Positions 33,072-42,036 are shown, counted from the first letter of the stretch. The stretch: DNA of 64,000 bases from Pseudomonas sp. JAI120 (GCF_014207255.1 NZ_JACHCZ010000001.1:856592-920591); one strand, 5' to 3'. The notes: a model not told the origin generated them from the letters alone. Program-made: numbers and translations.

Positions 33072-35585
33072 TCAAAAATGAGTGAAGGTCAGGCCCACTT
33101 TGTAGGTGGGGCCGTACTCTTCGTATTGGCCGTTGTAGCTGCGGTGGCCGGTGTAGACGAAGTACGACTCATCGGTAAGGTTCTGGGCCTCGAAGCTGAC
33201 CTTCAGGTTCTTGGTCAGTGAGTAGCGCGCGCTGAAGTCGACGAAGGTCTGCGCGTCGACGTGCAGGTCGTGGGCCTTGTCGTTGATCGAGGCCAGTTCA
33301 TACAGGTAGGCCGACTTGTAGTTGGCCGACAGGCGCAGGCTGAGCTTGTCGTCCTCCCAGCCGAGCATCAGGTTGCCGACGGTGTCCGACTGGTTGGGCA
33401 GGCTGATGTTGCGCTTGCGATTCGTGCCGCTGGCGGCGTCGAAGCCTTCGATATCGGCGCTGGAGCGGCTGAAGGTGCTGTTGGCGCCGACCAGCAAACC
33501 GTTCCACGGCGCCGGCAGCCAGTCAAACTTCTGTGAGTAGGCCAGTTCCAGGCCGTAGAGCTTGGCGCTGTCGCCGTTGGCGTAGGTGTGAGCCTCGGAG
33601 AAATTGGTCCAGGCGCCGGTGCCGGCGAGGTCGGTGTTGTAGACGAAGTTCTTGATGTCCTTGTAGAACACGAACGCCGACACGGTGCCGGCACGGCCCA
33701 TGAAGTGCTCGATACCCAAGTCAAGGTTGCTCGATTCCAGGGGCTTGAGGTCCGGGTTGCCGAAGGTGGCTTCGTCATCGTCGATCACAAAACCCGGCGC
33801 CAACTGGCCGAACGTCGGGCGCACCACCGACTTGGTCCAGGCCGCGCGCACCTGGGTGTTCTTGTCGATCTTGTAGCGCGCATGCAGGCCCGGCAGCCAA
33901 TGATGATAGCGGCGCTTGGTCTCGGTGGGGGTGAACACGCCATCGGTGGCGCCGGTGCCCTTGGCTTCGAACTCGGTACCTTCGTAGCGCAGCCCGGCGA
34001 TAAAGCGCCAGTCGTCGATGTCGAGGGTGTTCATCAGATAGCCGGCGTTGATGTCCTCGCGGATGGTGAAGTCGTTGACCCGCGATTCGGTCTGGTCATA
34101 GAAGTCCGCCGGGTTGAGGCTGCCGATCAGCTGCTTGATGGCGCCGGGGCTGATGCCGGGGCCGTAGTTGCCCAGGCGATAGTCGACGCTGCCCTTCTGG
34201 AACCGGGTGAGGTTGAGCTGGTCGGCGCTGAAACCGAGGGTGTCGAGGTCTTCGTAGACCCAGGCTTCCAGGTCGTTGTCCTTGTTGCGACGGCTGACCT
34301 TGCCACCGAACTTGACCTGGGACGCATAGCCGCTCAGGTCATAGTCGCGGGCCAGGTCCAGGCGCAGGTTTTTCTCGGTGTCCTGGGTGTTCTGTTTTTC
34401 CCAATCAACCTTGTCGAGGCTGAAGTTGCTGGCGTCGTAGAAGCCGCTGCCGATGATCGGGCGGGGTTTGTCCTTGTCGTAGAAACCGCTGTTGGCAAAG
34501 TCACCGCCGTCGAAGGTGGCGCCGGCGATATGCGCCGGGCTGTCTTCGCTGGACTGGCTGTAGCCGGCCTGGCCGCTTAAGGTCCACAGGCCGAGCATGC
34601 GTTCGCCGCCGAACACATAGGATTGAATTTCCTGGGTTTCCTCACGGTTTTTCAGCTTGCGCTTGCCCTCGGCATCGCCCAGTTGGCCCGGGGCCTGGGG
34701 GTCGGCAAACTCGATGCTGGTGGAGTTGCGGGTTTCGGTGTCGGTGTAGCGGCTGTAGAGGGTGCGCAGGTAGTAGCTGCTGAGGTCGTCGGGCTTGTAG
34801 TCGAAGTTCAGGCCACCGCCGGCGCGCTCGCGACTGATGTCGTAGTCGCGTTGTTCGAACTCGTTGAGCCGCGCGCCGTCCGTAAAGTCCCAGGCGCCGC
34901 CGGTTTCGACGTTGTCCGAGCCGAAGTCGCGCTTTTGCCAGCTCAGCGCTGCGGCGACGCCGAAGTTGTCGATGCCGTCGCCGAGGCTGAAACGGTTACT
35001 GGCGGCGCCGGAGAATTTCGGGCTGGTCTGGCGGGTGTTCTTGTCGTAGCTGGCTTCGCTGCTGCCGGTATAGAACAGGCCTTTATGGTCAAAGGCCGAG
35101 AGGCTTTGCACATCGACGGTGCCGCCGAGGGAGTTGGCGTCCATGTCCGGGGTGAGGGTCTTGATCACCGACAGCGACTGCACCAGCTCCGAGGGCAGCA
35201 CATCGAGGGCCACGGCGCGGCGCGCGCTTTCCGGGGCGGGCACCAGGGTGCCGTTGATGGTCACGCTGTTGAGGTCCGGGCCCAGGCCGCGCACGCTGAC
35301 AAAACGCCCTTCGCCCTGGTCGCGCTCGACACTGATGCCCGGCAGGCGCTGCGCCGCTTCGGCGACGTTCTGATCCGGCAACTGGGCCACGCCGTCGGCA
35401 TGCACCACGCTCTTGATGCTGTCGGCGCTGCGTTGCTCCTTGAGTGCCTGGTCGATGGCGGCAGCCTGGCCGATCACTTCGACATGCTCGGTGGCGCTCG
35501 CTTCGGCGGCGCTCAACCGTTCACTGGCCATCGCCAGGGCCAAGGCGGTAAGCGTAAAGCTGACGAGCCCGGTGCGCTTGTACAT
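33072..35585 (-). CDS. TonB-dependent outer-membrane receptor, probably for phytate or its products
   Basis: The 837-residue receptor has a signal peptide (cleavage near LSA/AEA), a TonB box-like EHVEVIGQA, a plug domain (VAEAAQRLPGISVERDQGEG, VSVRGLGPDLNSVTING) and a 22-strand barrel ending in KVGLTFTHF with the terminal aromatic residue needed for outer-membrane insertion. The family and the next genes (phytase, exbB, exbD, tonB) point to uptake of phytate, inositol phosphates or a bound metal. No N-terminal signalling extension is present. A Pho box lies 74 bp upstream. Confidence 0.9.
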   Translation of the reverse strand: MYKRTGLVSFTLTALALAMASERLSAAEASATEHVEVIGQAAAIDQALKEQRSADSIKSVVHADGVAQLPDQNVAEAAQRLPGISVERDQGEGRFVSVRGLGPDLNSVTINGTLVPAPESARRAVALDVLPSELVQSLSVIKTLTPDMDANSLGGTVDVQSLSAFDHKGLFYTGSSEASYDKNTRQTSPKFSGAASNRFSLGDGIDNFGVAAALSWQKRDFGSDNVETGGAWDFTDGARLNEFEQRDYDISRERAGGGLNFDYKPDDLSSYYLRTLYSRYTDTETRNSTSIEFADPQAPGQLGDAEGKRKLKNREETQEIQSYVFGGERMLGLWTLSGQAGYSQSSEDSPAHIAGATFDGGDFANSGFYDKDKPRPIIGSGFYDASNFSLDKVDWEKQNTQDTEKNLRLDLARDYDLSGYASQVKFGGKVSRRNKDNDLEAWVYEDLDTLGFSADQLNLTRFQKGSVDYRLGNYGPGISPGAIKQLIGSLNPADFYDQTESRVNDFTIREDINAGYLMNTLDIDDWRFIAGLRYEGTEFEAKGTGATDGVFTPTETKRRYHHWLPGLHARYKIDKNTQVRAAWTKSVVRPTFGQLAPGFVIDDDEATFGNPDLKPLESSNLDLGIEHFMGRAGTVSAFVFYKDIKNFVYNTDLAGTGAWTNFSEAHTYANGDSAKLYGLELAYSQKFDWLPAPWNGLLVGANSTFSRSSADIEGFDAASGTNRKRNISLPNQSDTVGNLMLGWEDDKLSLRLSANYKSAYLYELASINDKAHDLHVDAQTFVDFSARYSLTKNLKVSFEAQNLTDESYFVYTGHRSYNGQYEEYGPTYKVGLTFTHF

Positions 35586-35658
35586 GCAATCCTCCCCAAG
35601 AATCCGTTGGCGCCAGGCAAGGGGCCCGGCAACTGGGAGGGCAAGCTAGGGGTGGGGG

Positions 35659-35676
35659 ATGACGGTTCTGTGACAG
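35659..35676 (-). promoter_or_regulatory. Candidate Pho box upstream of the TonB-dependent receptor
   Basis: On the minus strand CTGTCAC-AGAA-CCGTCAT matches the PhoB site of two 7-bp CTGTCAT repeats with an 11-bp period, with 6 of 7 bases in each half. It ends 74 bp before the receptor start codon and is correctly oriented. A weak -10-like TAGCTT follows about 10 bp downstream. This predicts induction of receptor and perhaps phytase under phosphate limitation. Confidence 0.7.
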
Positions 35677-35756
35677 AAGGTCTGTGGCAGGCCCATAAAC
35701 CGAGGGGTTTAGCCGATTTCCGGTTTGAAATGAGCTGAAATGACCTCAGCAGATCG

Positions 35757-35850
35757 AATGTGGGAGGGGACTTGCTCCCGATAGGGGTGGGTCAGTCACC
35801 TGTTTCTCTACTGATCCACCGCTATCGGGAGCAAGCCCCCTCCCACATTT
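35757..35850. repeat. BIME (paired REP units) in the gap 35586-35966
   Basis: aatgtgggaggggacttgct opens the left unit; atcgggagcaagccccctcc closes the right unit, its complement, around a short AT-richer centre. Apart from this element and the Pho box, the 381-bp gap between the divergent receptor and GGDEF genes holds nothing else I can identify. Confidence 0.88.
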
Positions 35851-35966
35851 TTTCATCTCCAGTGTGTTTGAGCTGAGCTGATTCGACCCTCCTCCACCGT
35901 CATCCAACGGTCACATCCATCTGCTGTGCTGGCGCCCATCGCTCATTTGCCCAAGGACCCGCGGCC

Positions 35967-36881
35967 ATGTTTTCCGTGCTCAAGCCCCACCGCTGGAAAC
36001 TCTCGTTGCTGCTGATCGCCGCCAACCTCGGGCTGATCCTGAACCTGGCCTGTGGCGAGTTGAAAAGCGTCAGCGAATGGGTGTGGCTGGATATCTTCGG
36101 CGAAGGCGGTTCCGCCCTGCTCGCCCTGGTGTGGCTGGGCCTGGTGCTCAAGAGCCGCCCCGCCGGGCGCGTCACCAATTACCTGGCGCTGGGCCTGTCG
36201 TGCATCTTTTTCTCCTGGTGGATCGACAGCCTCGACGAATTTATCCGCCTGCCCGACAGCATCACCTGGGACCATTGGCTCGAGTCCGGGCCGATGCCGG
36301 TGGGCATGATCCTGCTGACCATCGGCATCTACCACTGGCACCGCGAACAACTGGCGATCAGCGCGCAGATGGAAAAACGCGAGCGGCTGTTCCGTGAGCA
36401 TCGACTGTTCGACAAACTCACGCCGCTGGCCGGCGCCGACTACCTCAAGCGCCAATTGGCCGACAGCCTGCAAGACAGCCGCGACCAGCAACAACCGCTG
36501 TCGCTGCTGGCCCTGGACTTGGACAACTTCGCCGCCATCAACCAGGCCTACGGGCATGCCGAGGGCGACGCGGTGTTGCAGGCGCTCAGCCATTTGCTGC
36601 TGCTCAACCTGCGCCGCCAGGACCTGCTGTGCCGCCTGGCCGGCGATCGCTTTGTGGTGCTGCTGCCCAATACCGGCGAACGCCAGGCCAAGGAGCTGGC
36701 GCTGGAGTTGCAGCAAGCGGTGCTCGGCCTGGCCCACAAGACCCGGCAACAAGGCGAACGCCTGCAACTGGCCGCGACCACCGCCGTGGTCATGGCCCTT
36801 GAAGAGCCGCCTCAGGACTTGCTCAAGCGCCTGAACCTGGCATTGGCCAGGGCCAAGCAACCGCTTGCGAAAAGTGCCTGA
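35967..36881 (+). CDS. Membrane GGDEF-family protein with altered active site
   Basis: The 304-residue protein has three to four N-terminal membrane helices (residues ~10-120) and then a GGDEF domain (about 150-300) with LSLLALDLDNFAAINQAYGHAEGDAVLQ, the usual metal and nucleotide-binding helices. The signature loop reads RLAGDRFVVLLP: AGDRF instead of GG(D/E)EF. Arg replaces the metal-binding Glu, so diguanylate cyclase activity is doubtful. It ends 1 bp before the AraC regulator gene, so the two are probably co-transcribed and may form a sensor-regulator pair. Confidence 0.88.
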   Translation: MFSVLKPHRWKLSLLLIAANLGLILNLACGELKSVSEWVWLDIFGEGGSALLALVWLGLVLKSRPAGRVTNYLALGLSCIFFSWWIDSLDEFIRLPDSITWDHWLESGPMPVGMILLTIGIYHWHREQLAISAQMEKRERLFREHRLFDKLTPLAGADYLKRQLADSLQDSRDQQQPLSLLALDLDNFAAINQAYGHAEGDAVLQALSHLLLLNLRRQDLLCRLAGDRFVVLLPNTGERQAKELALELQQAVLGLAHKTRQQGERLQLAATTAVVMALEEPPQDLLKRLNLALARAKQPLAKSA

Positions 36882-36882
36882 G

Positions 36883-37920
36883 ATGGCCGTGAAAACCAGC
36901 TGGTATGAAGCCGACAGCCGCTTTATCCCAGGGCATTACCAACCCGCCACGTTGATCGACCTGGCCTTGTCCCGCGACATCGACAGCCATCGCCTGCTGC
37001 GCGGCACCGGGCTGTTTCACGAGGACATCCTGGCCGGCACCGCGCACCTGAGCCCGCAGCAGTTTTTCGGCTTGATCGGCAACAGCCGCAAGTTACTGGA
37101 CGCCGACGACAGCAGCTTCCTGTTTGGCCAGCGCCTGCTACCGGGCTATTACGGTGCCGCCAGCCACGCCCTTGGCCATGCGCAGAACCTGCACCAGGCC
37201 CTGGAGATACTGATCCAGCAACAGGTGCTGCTCAGCCCGTTGGCCACCCTGCAACTGGAGCTGGATGAGCACCATGCCTACCTGTACTGGCTGGACAGTT
37301 GCGGCGCCGGCGAGCACTGGCGTTTCCTGCTGGAAGCCAGCATGACCTCGCTGGTTGCCATGAGCCAATGGCTCAGCGGCGAGCGCCTGCCGTGGACGTG
37401 CAGTTTCAGCCATGCCGAACCGCGTTATATCGAGCAGTACTGGGTGCACCTGGGCGAGAGCACGCGCTTCGAGCGCCCGCTGGACATGATGAGCATCCCG
37501 CGTGAATACCTCACCCGCACCTGGCCTGGTGCCTCGGCCACGGCCGGCCAGGTTGCACGCCGCCAAGCCCGCGAGCAGATTGAGCAGTTGGGCTTTGCCG
37601 GCAGTTTTCTCGACTGCCTCTACGAGTACCTGCGCGACCAGGTGCGCCAGCCGCCCAGCCTGGAACAGGCGGCACAGGCCTTCGCCATGAGCCCGGCGAC
37701 CCTCAAGCGCAAGTTGCACAAGCACGACACCGGTTTTCAACAGCAGGTGGACCGGGTGCGCAAGCAGGTGGCATTGCACTTGTACCAGGTCAAGGGCTAC
37801 AGCAATGATGAGGTGGCGGCGTACCTGAACTTCAACGATGCGGCGAACTTCCGGCGCTCATTCAAACGCTGGACCGGCAGCACCCCGAACCTGATTCGCC
37901 AGCTGTTCAACAGCCGCTAG
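36883..37920 (+). CDS. AraC-family regulator with arabinose-binding-like N-terminal domain
   Basis: The 345-residue protein has the N-terminal ligand domain common to OruR/ArgR-type AraC regulators (LIDLALSRDIDSHRLLRGTGL, LSPQQFFGLIGNSRKLL) and a C-terminal AraC helix-turn-helix pair (SLEQAAQAFAMSPATLKRKL; YSNDEVAAYLNFNDAANFRR and SFKRWTG). The ATG at 36883 starts 1 bp after the GGDEF gene stop. Its targets are unknown. The 3' end overlaps the convergent LysR gene by 14 bp. Confidence 0.9.
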   Translation: MAVKTSWYEADSRFIPGHYQPATLIDLALSRDIDSHRLLRGTGLFHEDILAGTAHLSPQQFFGLIGNSRKLLDADDSSFLFGQRLLPGYYGAASHALGHAQNLHQALEILIQQQVLLSPLATLQLELDEHHAYLYWLDSCGAGEHWRFLLEASMTSLVAMSQWLSGERLPWTCSFSHAEPRYIEQYWVHLGESTRFERPLDMMSIPREYLTRTWPGASATAGQVARRQAREQIEQLGFAGSFLDCLYEYLRDQVRQPPSLEQAAQAFAMSPATLKRKLHKHDTGFQQQVDRVRKQVALHLYQVKGYSNDEVAAYLNFNDAANFRRSFKRWTGSTPNLIRQLFNSR

Positions 37921-38788
37921 CCAGGCGTTCGCGCAAAAACTCCACCAGCGCCTGCACCGGCCGTGAGCTTTGCCGATGCTGGGGATACACCGCCGACAGG
38001 GTCAGGGCTTCGGGGGCAAAGTCATCGAGGACGGTGACCAGGCGCCCGTCCTTCAAGGCGTCGCCGACGATAAAGGTCGGCAAGTAGGTCACGCCCAGCC
38101 CCGCGATGGCGGTGTCGCGCAACAGGTCGCCGTTGTTTACACGCATGCGGCCGCTGACCGGCAGCGCCTGCAACTTGCCCTTGAAGCGCCATTGCACCTG
38201 GCGGCCATGGCCGTAGGGCAGGCAGTCGTGCTCGGCAAGGTCCTCGGGTTTTTGCGGGGTGCCGCGCAGGGCCAGGTAGTCGGGACTGGCGCAATACACG
38301 CGCGGGATGCTGGCGATACGGCGGGCGATCAGGGTGGAGTCTTCCAGGGTGCCGATCCGCAGCACCAGGTCGTAGCCTTCGCCGATCAGGTCCACGGGAC
38401 GGTCGCTGAGGTCGACCTCCACCGAGACCAGCGGATGGCGCTGCAAAAACAGCGGCAACAGGCAACCCAGATGGGCCATGGCAAACGACAACGGCGCGCT
38501 GAGGCGCAGGGTGCCGCGCGGTTCGCTGTTCTGGCCGGCGATGCCCTGCTCCACTTGCTCGACTTCACCGAGCAGGCGCAAGGCGGATTCGTAGTAACTC
38601 TGGCCCAGGGGCGTGATATCCAGGCGGCGCGTGGAGCGGTTGAGCAGGCGCACGCCGAGGCGGTCTTCCAGCTGGATCAGGCGGCGGCTGACAAATTGCT
38701 TGGACAGGCCCAGCTGTTCGGCGGCGGCGGTGAAGCTGCCGGATTCCATGACCTGGCAGAACAGGCGCATGTCTTCGAAGGGGTTCAT
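37907..38788 (-). CDS. LysR-family transcriptional regulator
   Basis: The 293-residue LTTR has an N-terminal winged helix (MRLFCQVMESGSFTAAAEQL, LSKQFVSRRLIQLEDRLGVRLLNRSTR) and a periplasmic-binding-like effector domain. It belongs to the CrgA/YafC-like group (start MNPFEDMRLF, later VDLIGEGYDLVLRIG). Such regulators often control nearby oxidoreductase genes. The ycaC-like hydrolase operon lies just upstream on the same strand, 179 bp away, beyond a REP element; regulation of it is possible but unproven. Confidence 0.9.
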   Translation of the reverse strand: MNPFEDMRLFCQVMESGSFTAAAEQLGLSKQFVSRRLIQLEDRLGVRLLNRSTRRLDITPLGQSYYESALRLLGEVEQVEQGIAGQNSEPRGTLRLSAPLSFAMAHLGCLLPLFLQRHPLVSVEVDLSDRPVDLIGEGYDLVLRIGTLEDSTLIARRIASIPRVYCASPDYLALRGTPQKPEDLAEHDCLPYGHGRQVQWRFKGKLQALPVSGRMRVNNGDLLRDTAIAGLGVTYLPTFIVGDALKDGRLVTVLDDFAPEALTLSAVYPQHRQSSRPVQALVEFLRERLASGC

Positions 38789-38848
38789 TGTCGCTTCTCG
38801 GTGGACAGTTTGGAGATTTATAACTGGATGGTCGCAACATCACAAATC

Positions 38849-38942
38849 AAATGTGGGAGGGGACTTGCCCCCGATTGCGGTGTGTCAGTCTCAATAGCTT
38901 TGACTGATACACCGCTATCGGGGGCAAGCCCCCTCCCACATT
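38849..38942. repeat. BIME (paired REP units) between the LysR gene and ycaC
   Basis: aaatgtgggaggggacttgc at the left and ggggcaagccccctcccaca at the right form complementary units around a short centre that itself pairs (tgtgtcagtc / gactgataca). Same family as the elements at 32957 and 35757. Confidence 0.88.
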
Positions 38943-38967
38943 GATCACCTAAAGGCTTGAAAACCGG

Positions 38968-39585
38968 TTACTTGGCAGTGAACGCCGAGTAGCTGTTCAT
39001 CAGGTTGCGGTAGTTGGGAATGCGCGGCGACAGCAGGTTGGCCAGGCCTTCCATGTCGTTGCGCCAGTCCACTTGCAGCTCGCAGGCCACGGCGAACCAG
39101 TTCACCAGTTGCGCACCTGCGGCGGTCATACGGGCCCAGGCGGCCTGCTGTACGGTTTCGTTGAAGGTGCCGGAGGCGTCGGTGACCACGAACACCTCGA
39201 AGCCTTCGTCGAGGGCGCACAGGGTCGGGAACGCTACGCACACATCCGTCACCACGCCAGCAATGATGATCTGCTTACGACCGGTAGCCTTGACCGCCTT
39301 GACGAAATCTTCGTTGTCCCAGGCGTTGATCTGGCCAGGACGGGCGATGTACGGCGCGTCCGGGAACAGCTCCTTGAGTTCCGGCACCAGTGGGCCGTTA
39401 GGACCGCCTTCAAAACTGGTGGTCAGGATGGTCGGCAGGTTGAAGAACTTCGCCACGTCGGCCAGGGCCAGTACGTTGTTCTTGAATTCGTTAGGGGAGA
39501 AATCCTGCACCAGTGAGATCAGGCCGGTCTGGTGATCGACCAACAGGACAACGGCGTCATCTTTGTTCAAGCGCGAGTAAGTCAT
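38968..39585 (-). CDS. ycaC: YcaC-like isochorismatase-family hydrolase
   Basis: The 205-residue cysteine-hydrolase-fold protein begins DAVVLLVDHQTGLISLV (catalytic Asp19) and has Lys in ATGRKQIIIAGVVTDVCVAF, whose cysteine in VTDVCV is the nucleophile. These supply the Asp-Lys-Cys triad of the isochorismatase-like fold. The physiological substrate of YcaC is unknown. AAAGGAG lies 7-8 nt before the ATG at 39585. It follows the amidohydrolase gene by 25 bp, in an operon with an antibiotic-biosynthesis-monooxygenase-like gene. Confidence 0.93.
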   Translation of the reverse strand: MTYSRLNKDDAVVLLVDHQTGLISLVQDFSPNEFKNNVLALADVAKFFNLPTILTTSFEGGPNGPLVPELKELFPDAPYIARPGQINAWDNEDFVKAVKATGRKQIIIAGVVTDVCVAFPTLCALDEGFEVFVVTDASGTFNETVQQAAWARMTAAGAQLVNWFAVACELQVDWRNDMEGLANLLSPRIPNYRNLMNSYSAFTAK

Positions 39586-39610
39586 GGGGTAACTCCTTTG
39601 GGTAGTGAAA

Positions 39611-41449
39611 TCAGAAGGCAAAGCACGAGCAGCCAAACGCGCCCCAGAACCCCTGGAAGTCGCTGACCGGCACGCTGGAAAGGCGCGCTTTTTCGTGGCT
39701 GTGGGAATGCACGCCGCACGGGCCGCTGCATTGGTGTACTTGAGCTTGCAAAGACGAACTCGGGCGCCAGTGCCCCGGCACCTTGACCACCGGCGACCAG
39801 TCCGGCAGCACCGGCACGCGTGGCGGTGCGAAGTCTTCAAAGTCGCCGGCGCCGTAGACCACCTTGCCGCCCACGACAGTGAGCACGGATTCGATCCACT
39901 TGATGGCTTCTTCATCGACGCTGAAAAAGTCCGCCGACAGCGCCGCCACGTCCGCCAATTGGCCGACCTTGATCTGGCCTTTCTTGCCCTGCTCGGAGGA
40001 GAACCAGGCGCTGCCATGGGTGAACAGCTCCAGCGCGGTGAGGCGCGGCAGGCCTTCGGCGTGCAACTCCAGGCCGCCGACGGTGCGGCCGCTGACCATC
40101 CAGTACAGCGAGGTCCACGGGTTGTAGCTCGAGACCCGCGTGGCATCGGTGCCCGCCCCTACCGGCACGCCTTCGGCCAGCATGCGCTTGATCGGTGGCG
40201 TGGCTTCGGCAGCCTTGGCGCCGTAGCGCTCGACAAAATATTCGCCCTGGAACGCCATGCGGTCCTGGATCGCAATGCCGCCACCGAGGGCGCGGACCCG
40301 CTCGATATTCTTCGGGGTGATGGTTTCGGCATGGTCGAAGAACCACGGCAAGCCATTGAACGGGATGTCGCGGTTGACCTTCTCGAACACATCGAGCATG
40401 CGCGAGATGGACTCGTCATACGTGGCATGCAGGCGGAACGGCCAGCGCTGTTCCACCAGATGGCGCACCACCGGTTCCAGCTCCTGCTCCATGGTCAGCG
40501 GCAGGTCGGGACGGGGTTCGAGGAAGTCTTCGAAGTCGGCGGCGGAGAACACCAGCATCTCGCCGGCGCCGTTGTGACGCAGGTAGTCATCGCCCTGGTG
40601 CAGGGTGACGCTGCCGGTCCAGTTCTTGAAGTCGCTGAGTTCTTCCTTGGGCTTCTGGGTGAACAGGTTGTAGGCGATGCGCACCGTCAGCTGTTGATCC
40701 TTGGCCAGTTGCTCGATCACCGCGTAGTCATCGGGGTAGTTCTGGAAACCACCGCCGGCATCGATGGCGCTGGTCAGGCCGAGGCGATTGAGTTCACGCA
40801 TGAACTGGCGGGTGGAGTTGACCTGGTATTCCAGCGGCAGTTTCGGGCCTTTGGCCAAGGTCGAGTAGAGGATCATCGCGTTGGGTCGCGCCACCAGCAT
40901 GCCGGTGGGGTTGCCGTTGCTGTCGCGCACGATCTCGCCACCCGGCGGGTTTGGCGTGTCCTTGGTGTAGCCGGCCACGCGCAGGGCGGCGCGGTTGAGC
41001 AAGGCGCGGTCATACAGGTGCAGCACGAACACCGGGGTGTCCGGTGCGGCCTGGTTGAGTTCTTCCAAGGTGGGCATGCGTTTTTCGGCGAACTGGAATT
41101 CATTCCAACCACCCACCACCCGCACCCATTGCGGCGTAGGGGTACGGTCGGCCTGCTCCTTGAGCATGCGCAGGGCATCGGCCAGGGACGGCACGCCTTC
41201 CCAGCGCAGCTCGAGGTTGTAGTTGAGCCCGCCACGGATCAGGTGCAGGTGCGAGTCATTGAGGCCGGGGATCACGGTGCGGCCCTTGAGGTCGATGACC
41301 TGGGTACCGCTGCCACGCAGGGCCATGGCCTCGCCATCGGTGCCGACGGCAACAAAGCGTCCCTCGCGGATGGCGACGGCGGTTGCCCGCGGGTTTTCAC
41401 GGTCCACGGTGTGGAACTGGCCATTGAACAGAATCAGATCGGCGTTCAT
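39611..41449 (-). CDS. YtcJ-like metal-dependent amidohydrolase with Cys/His-rich tail
   Basis: The 612-residue amidohydrolase (amidohydrolase_3, YtcJ type) has the metal-binding HLHL in VIPGLNDSHLHL, a central HATYDES and FDHAETIT histidine pair, and the Asp in GAGTDATRVSSYNPW. It would hydrolyse an amide or N-acyl bond; the substrate is unknown. After residue ~560 a tail holds several Cys and His (HQCSGPCGVHSHSHEK, FGCSCFAF at the very end), unusual for the family core and possibly a further metal site. The start overlaps the stop of the upstream ABM-domain gene (ATGA). Confidence 0.9.
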   Translation of the reverse strand: MNADLILFNGQFHTVDRENPRATAVAIREGRFVAVGTDGEAMALRGSGTQVIDLKGRTVIPGLNDSHLHLIRGGLNYNLELRWEGVPSLADALRMLKEQADRTPTPQWVRVVGGWNEFQFAEKRMPTLEELNQAAPDTPVFVLHLYDRALLNRAALRVAGYTKDTPNPPGGEIVRDSNGNPTGMLVARPNAMILYSTLAKGPKLPLEYQVNSTRQFMRELNRLGLTSAIDAGGGFQNYPDDYAVIEQLAKDQQLTVRIAYNLFTQKPKEELSDFKNWTGSVTLHQGDDYLRHNGAGEMLVFSAADFEDFLEPRPDLPLTMEQELEPVVRHLVEQRWPFRLHATYDESISRMLDVFEKVNRDIPFNGLPWFFDHAETITPKNIERVRALGGGIAIQDRMAFQGEYFVERYGAKAAEATPPIKRMLAEGVPVGAGTDATRVSSYNPWTSLYWMVSGRTVGGLELHAEGLPRLTALELFTHGSAWFSSEQGKKGQIKVGQLADVAALSADFFSVDEEAIKWIESVLTVVGGKVVYGAGDFEDFAPPRVPVLPDWSPVVKVPGHWRPSSSLQAQVHQCSGPCGVHSHSHEKARLSSVPVSDFQGFWGAFGCSCFAF

Positions 41450-42036
41450 AGGGTTTCCTTTACAGAGGCTTCAAGCCAGGGAGCGAACAGGCGAGTGGCG
41501 GCCGGCATCAGCAGGTAGACCACCAGCAGGACGATGGTCACGGTGACCAGGAAGGTCGCGACCACATAGTTGGACAGGAACGGGTGCAGGCCGAGGATCG
41601 GACCCCACACGATCGGCACCAACAAGGTCAGCGGCAGGATCACGCACAGGGTGACCACCGCCTGCTTCCAGCGCGGCGGCTTGGCGGCGCTGTCAGCCAG
41701 GGGCGTGAACCAGAATTCGTTGACCGCACCGATTTCGGTCTTGTCGCCGTCGGCCAGCATCGGCGTGGCTTCGGCGATCAGGGTGTTGCGCTCGGGGGAA
41801 TTGAGCCAGGTTTCCAGGTCAGCGGTGGAGCGGTAGCGCAATACGCAGGTGAACAGCGCCAGGCCGTTCTGTTTACTGCGCACTACGTCGACACCGAGGT
41901 GGCCGGGACGCTCGCCGGCGATGCGCACGGTACGGCGTAGCCAGGCTTCGTAGTCGGCTTCGCGGCCTGCCTTGATCAGGTGTTTCACGACCAGGGTGAC
42001 GATTTCGTCGGGCCCTGTCTGTGGTGCTGGGTCCAT
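41446..42036 (-). CDS. Antibiotic biosynthesis monooxygenase (ABM) domain protein with membrane tail
   Basis: The 196-residue protein has an ABM/ferredoxin-like dimeric alpha-beta barrel domain in the first ~110 residues (VTLVVKHLIKAGREADYEAWLRR, RSTADLETWLNSPER) and two membrane helices after it (AVVTLCVILPLTLLVPIVWG and VATFLVTVTIVLLVVYLL). This fused form is common in proteobacteria, and its function is unknown. It heads the operon ABM-amidohydrolase-ycaC. GAGGGG lies 6-7 nt before the ATG. Confidence 0.88.
   Translation of the reverse strand: MDPAPQTGPDEIVTLVVKHLIKAGREADYEAWLRRTVRIAGERPGHLGVDVVRSKQNGLALFTCVLRYRSTADLETWLNSPERNTLIAEATPMLADGDKTEIGAVNEFWFTPLADSAAKPPRWKQAVVTLCVILPLTLLVPIVWGPILGLHPFLSNYVVATFLVTVTIVLLVVYLLMPAATRLFAPWLEASVKETL

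Noticed and set aside
33072-35585. FecA-type receptor with sigma-factor signalling
   Set aside because: No N-terminal secretin/STN signalling domain and no adjacent ECF sigma or anti-sigma gene.
35641-35692. A second Pho-box alignment using CTGCCAC and CTGTCAC
   Set aside because: The two half-sites are 14 bp apart instead of 11; the overlapping CTGTCAC-AGAA-CCGTCAT alignment is better.
39605-41518. 637-codon open frame on the plus strand
   Set aside because: Lies opposite the amidohydrolase gene, whose metal-binding motifs are clear; shadow frame.
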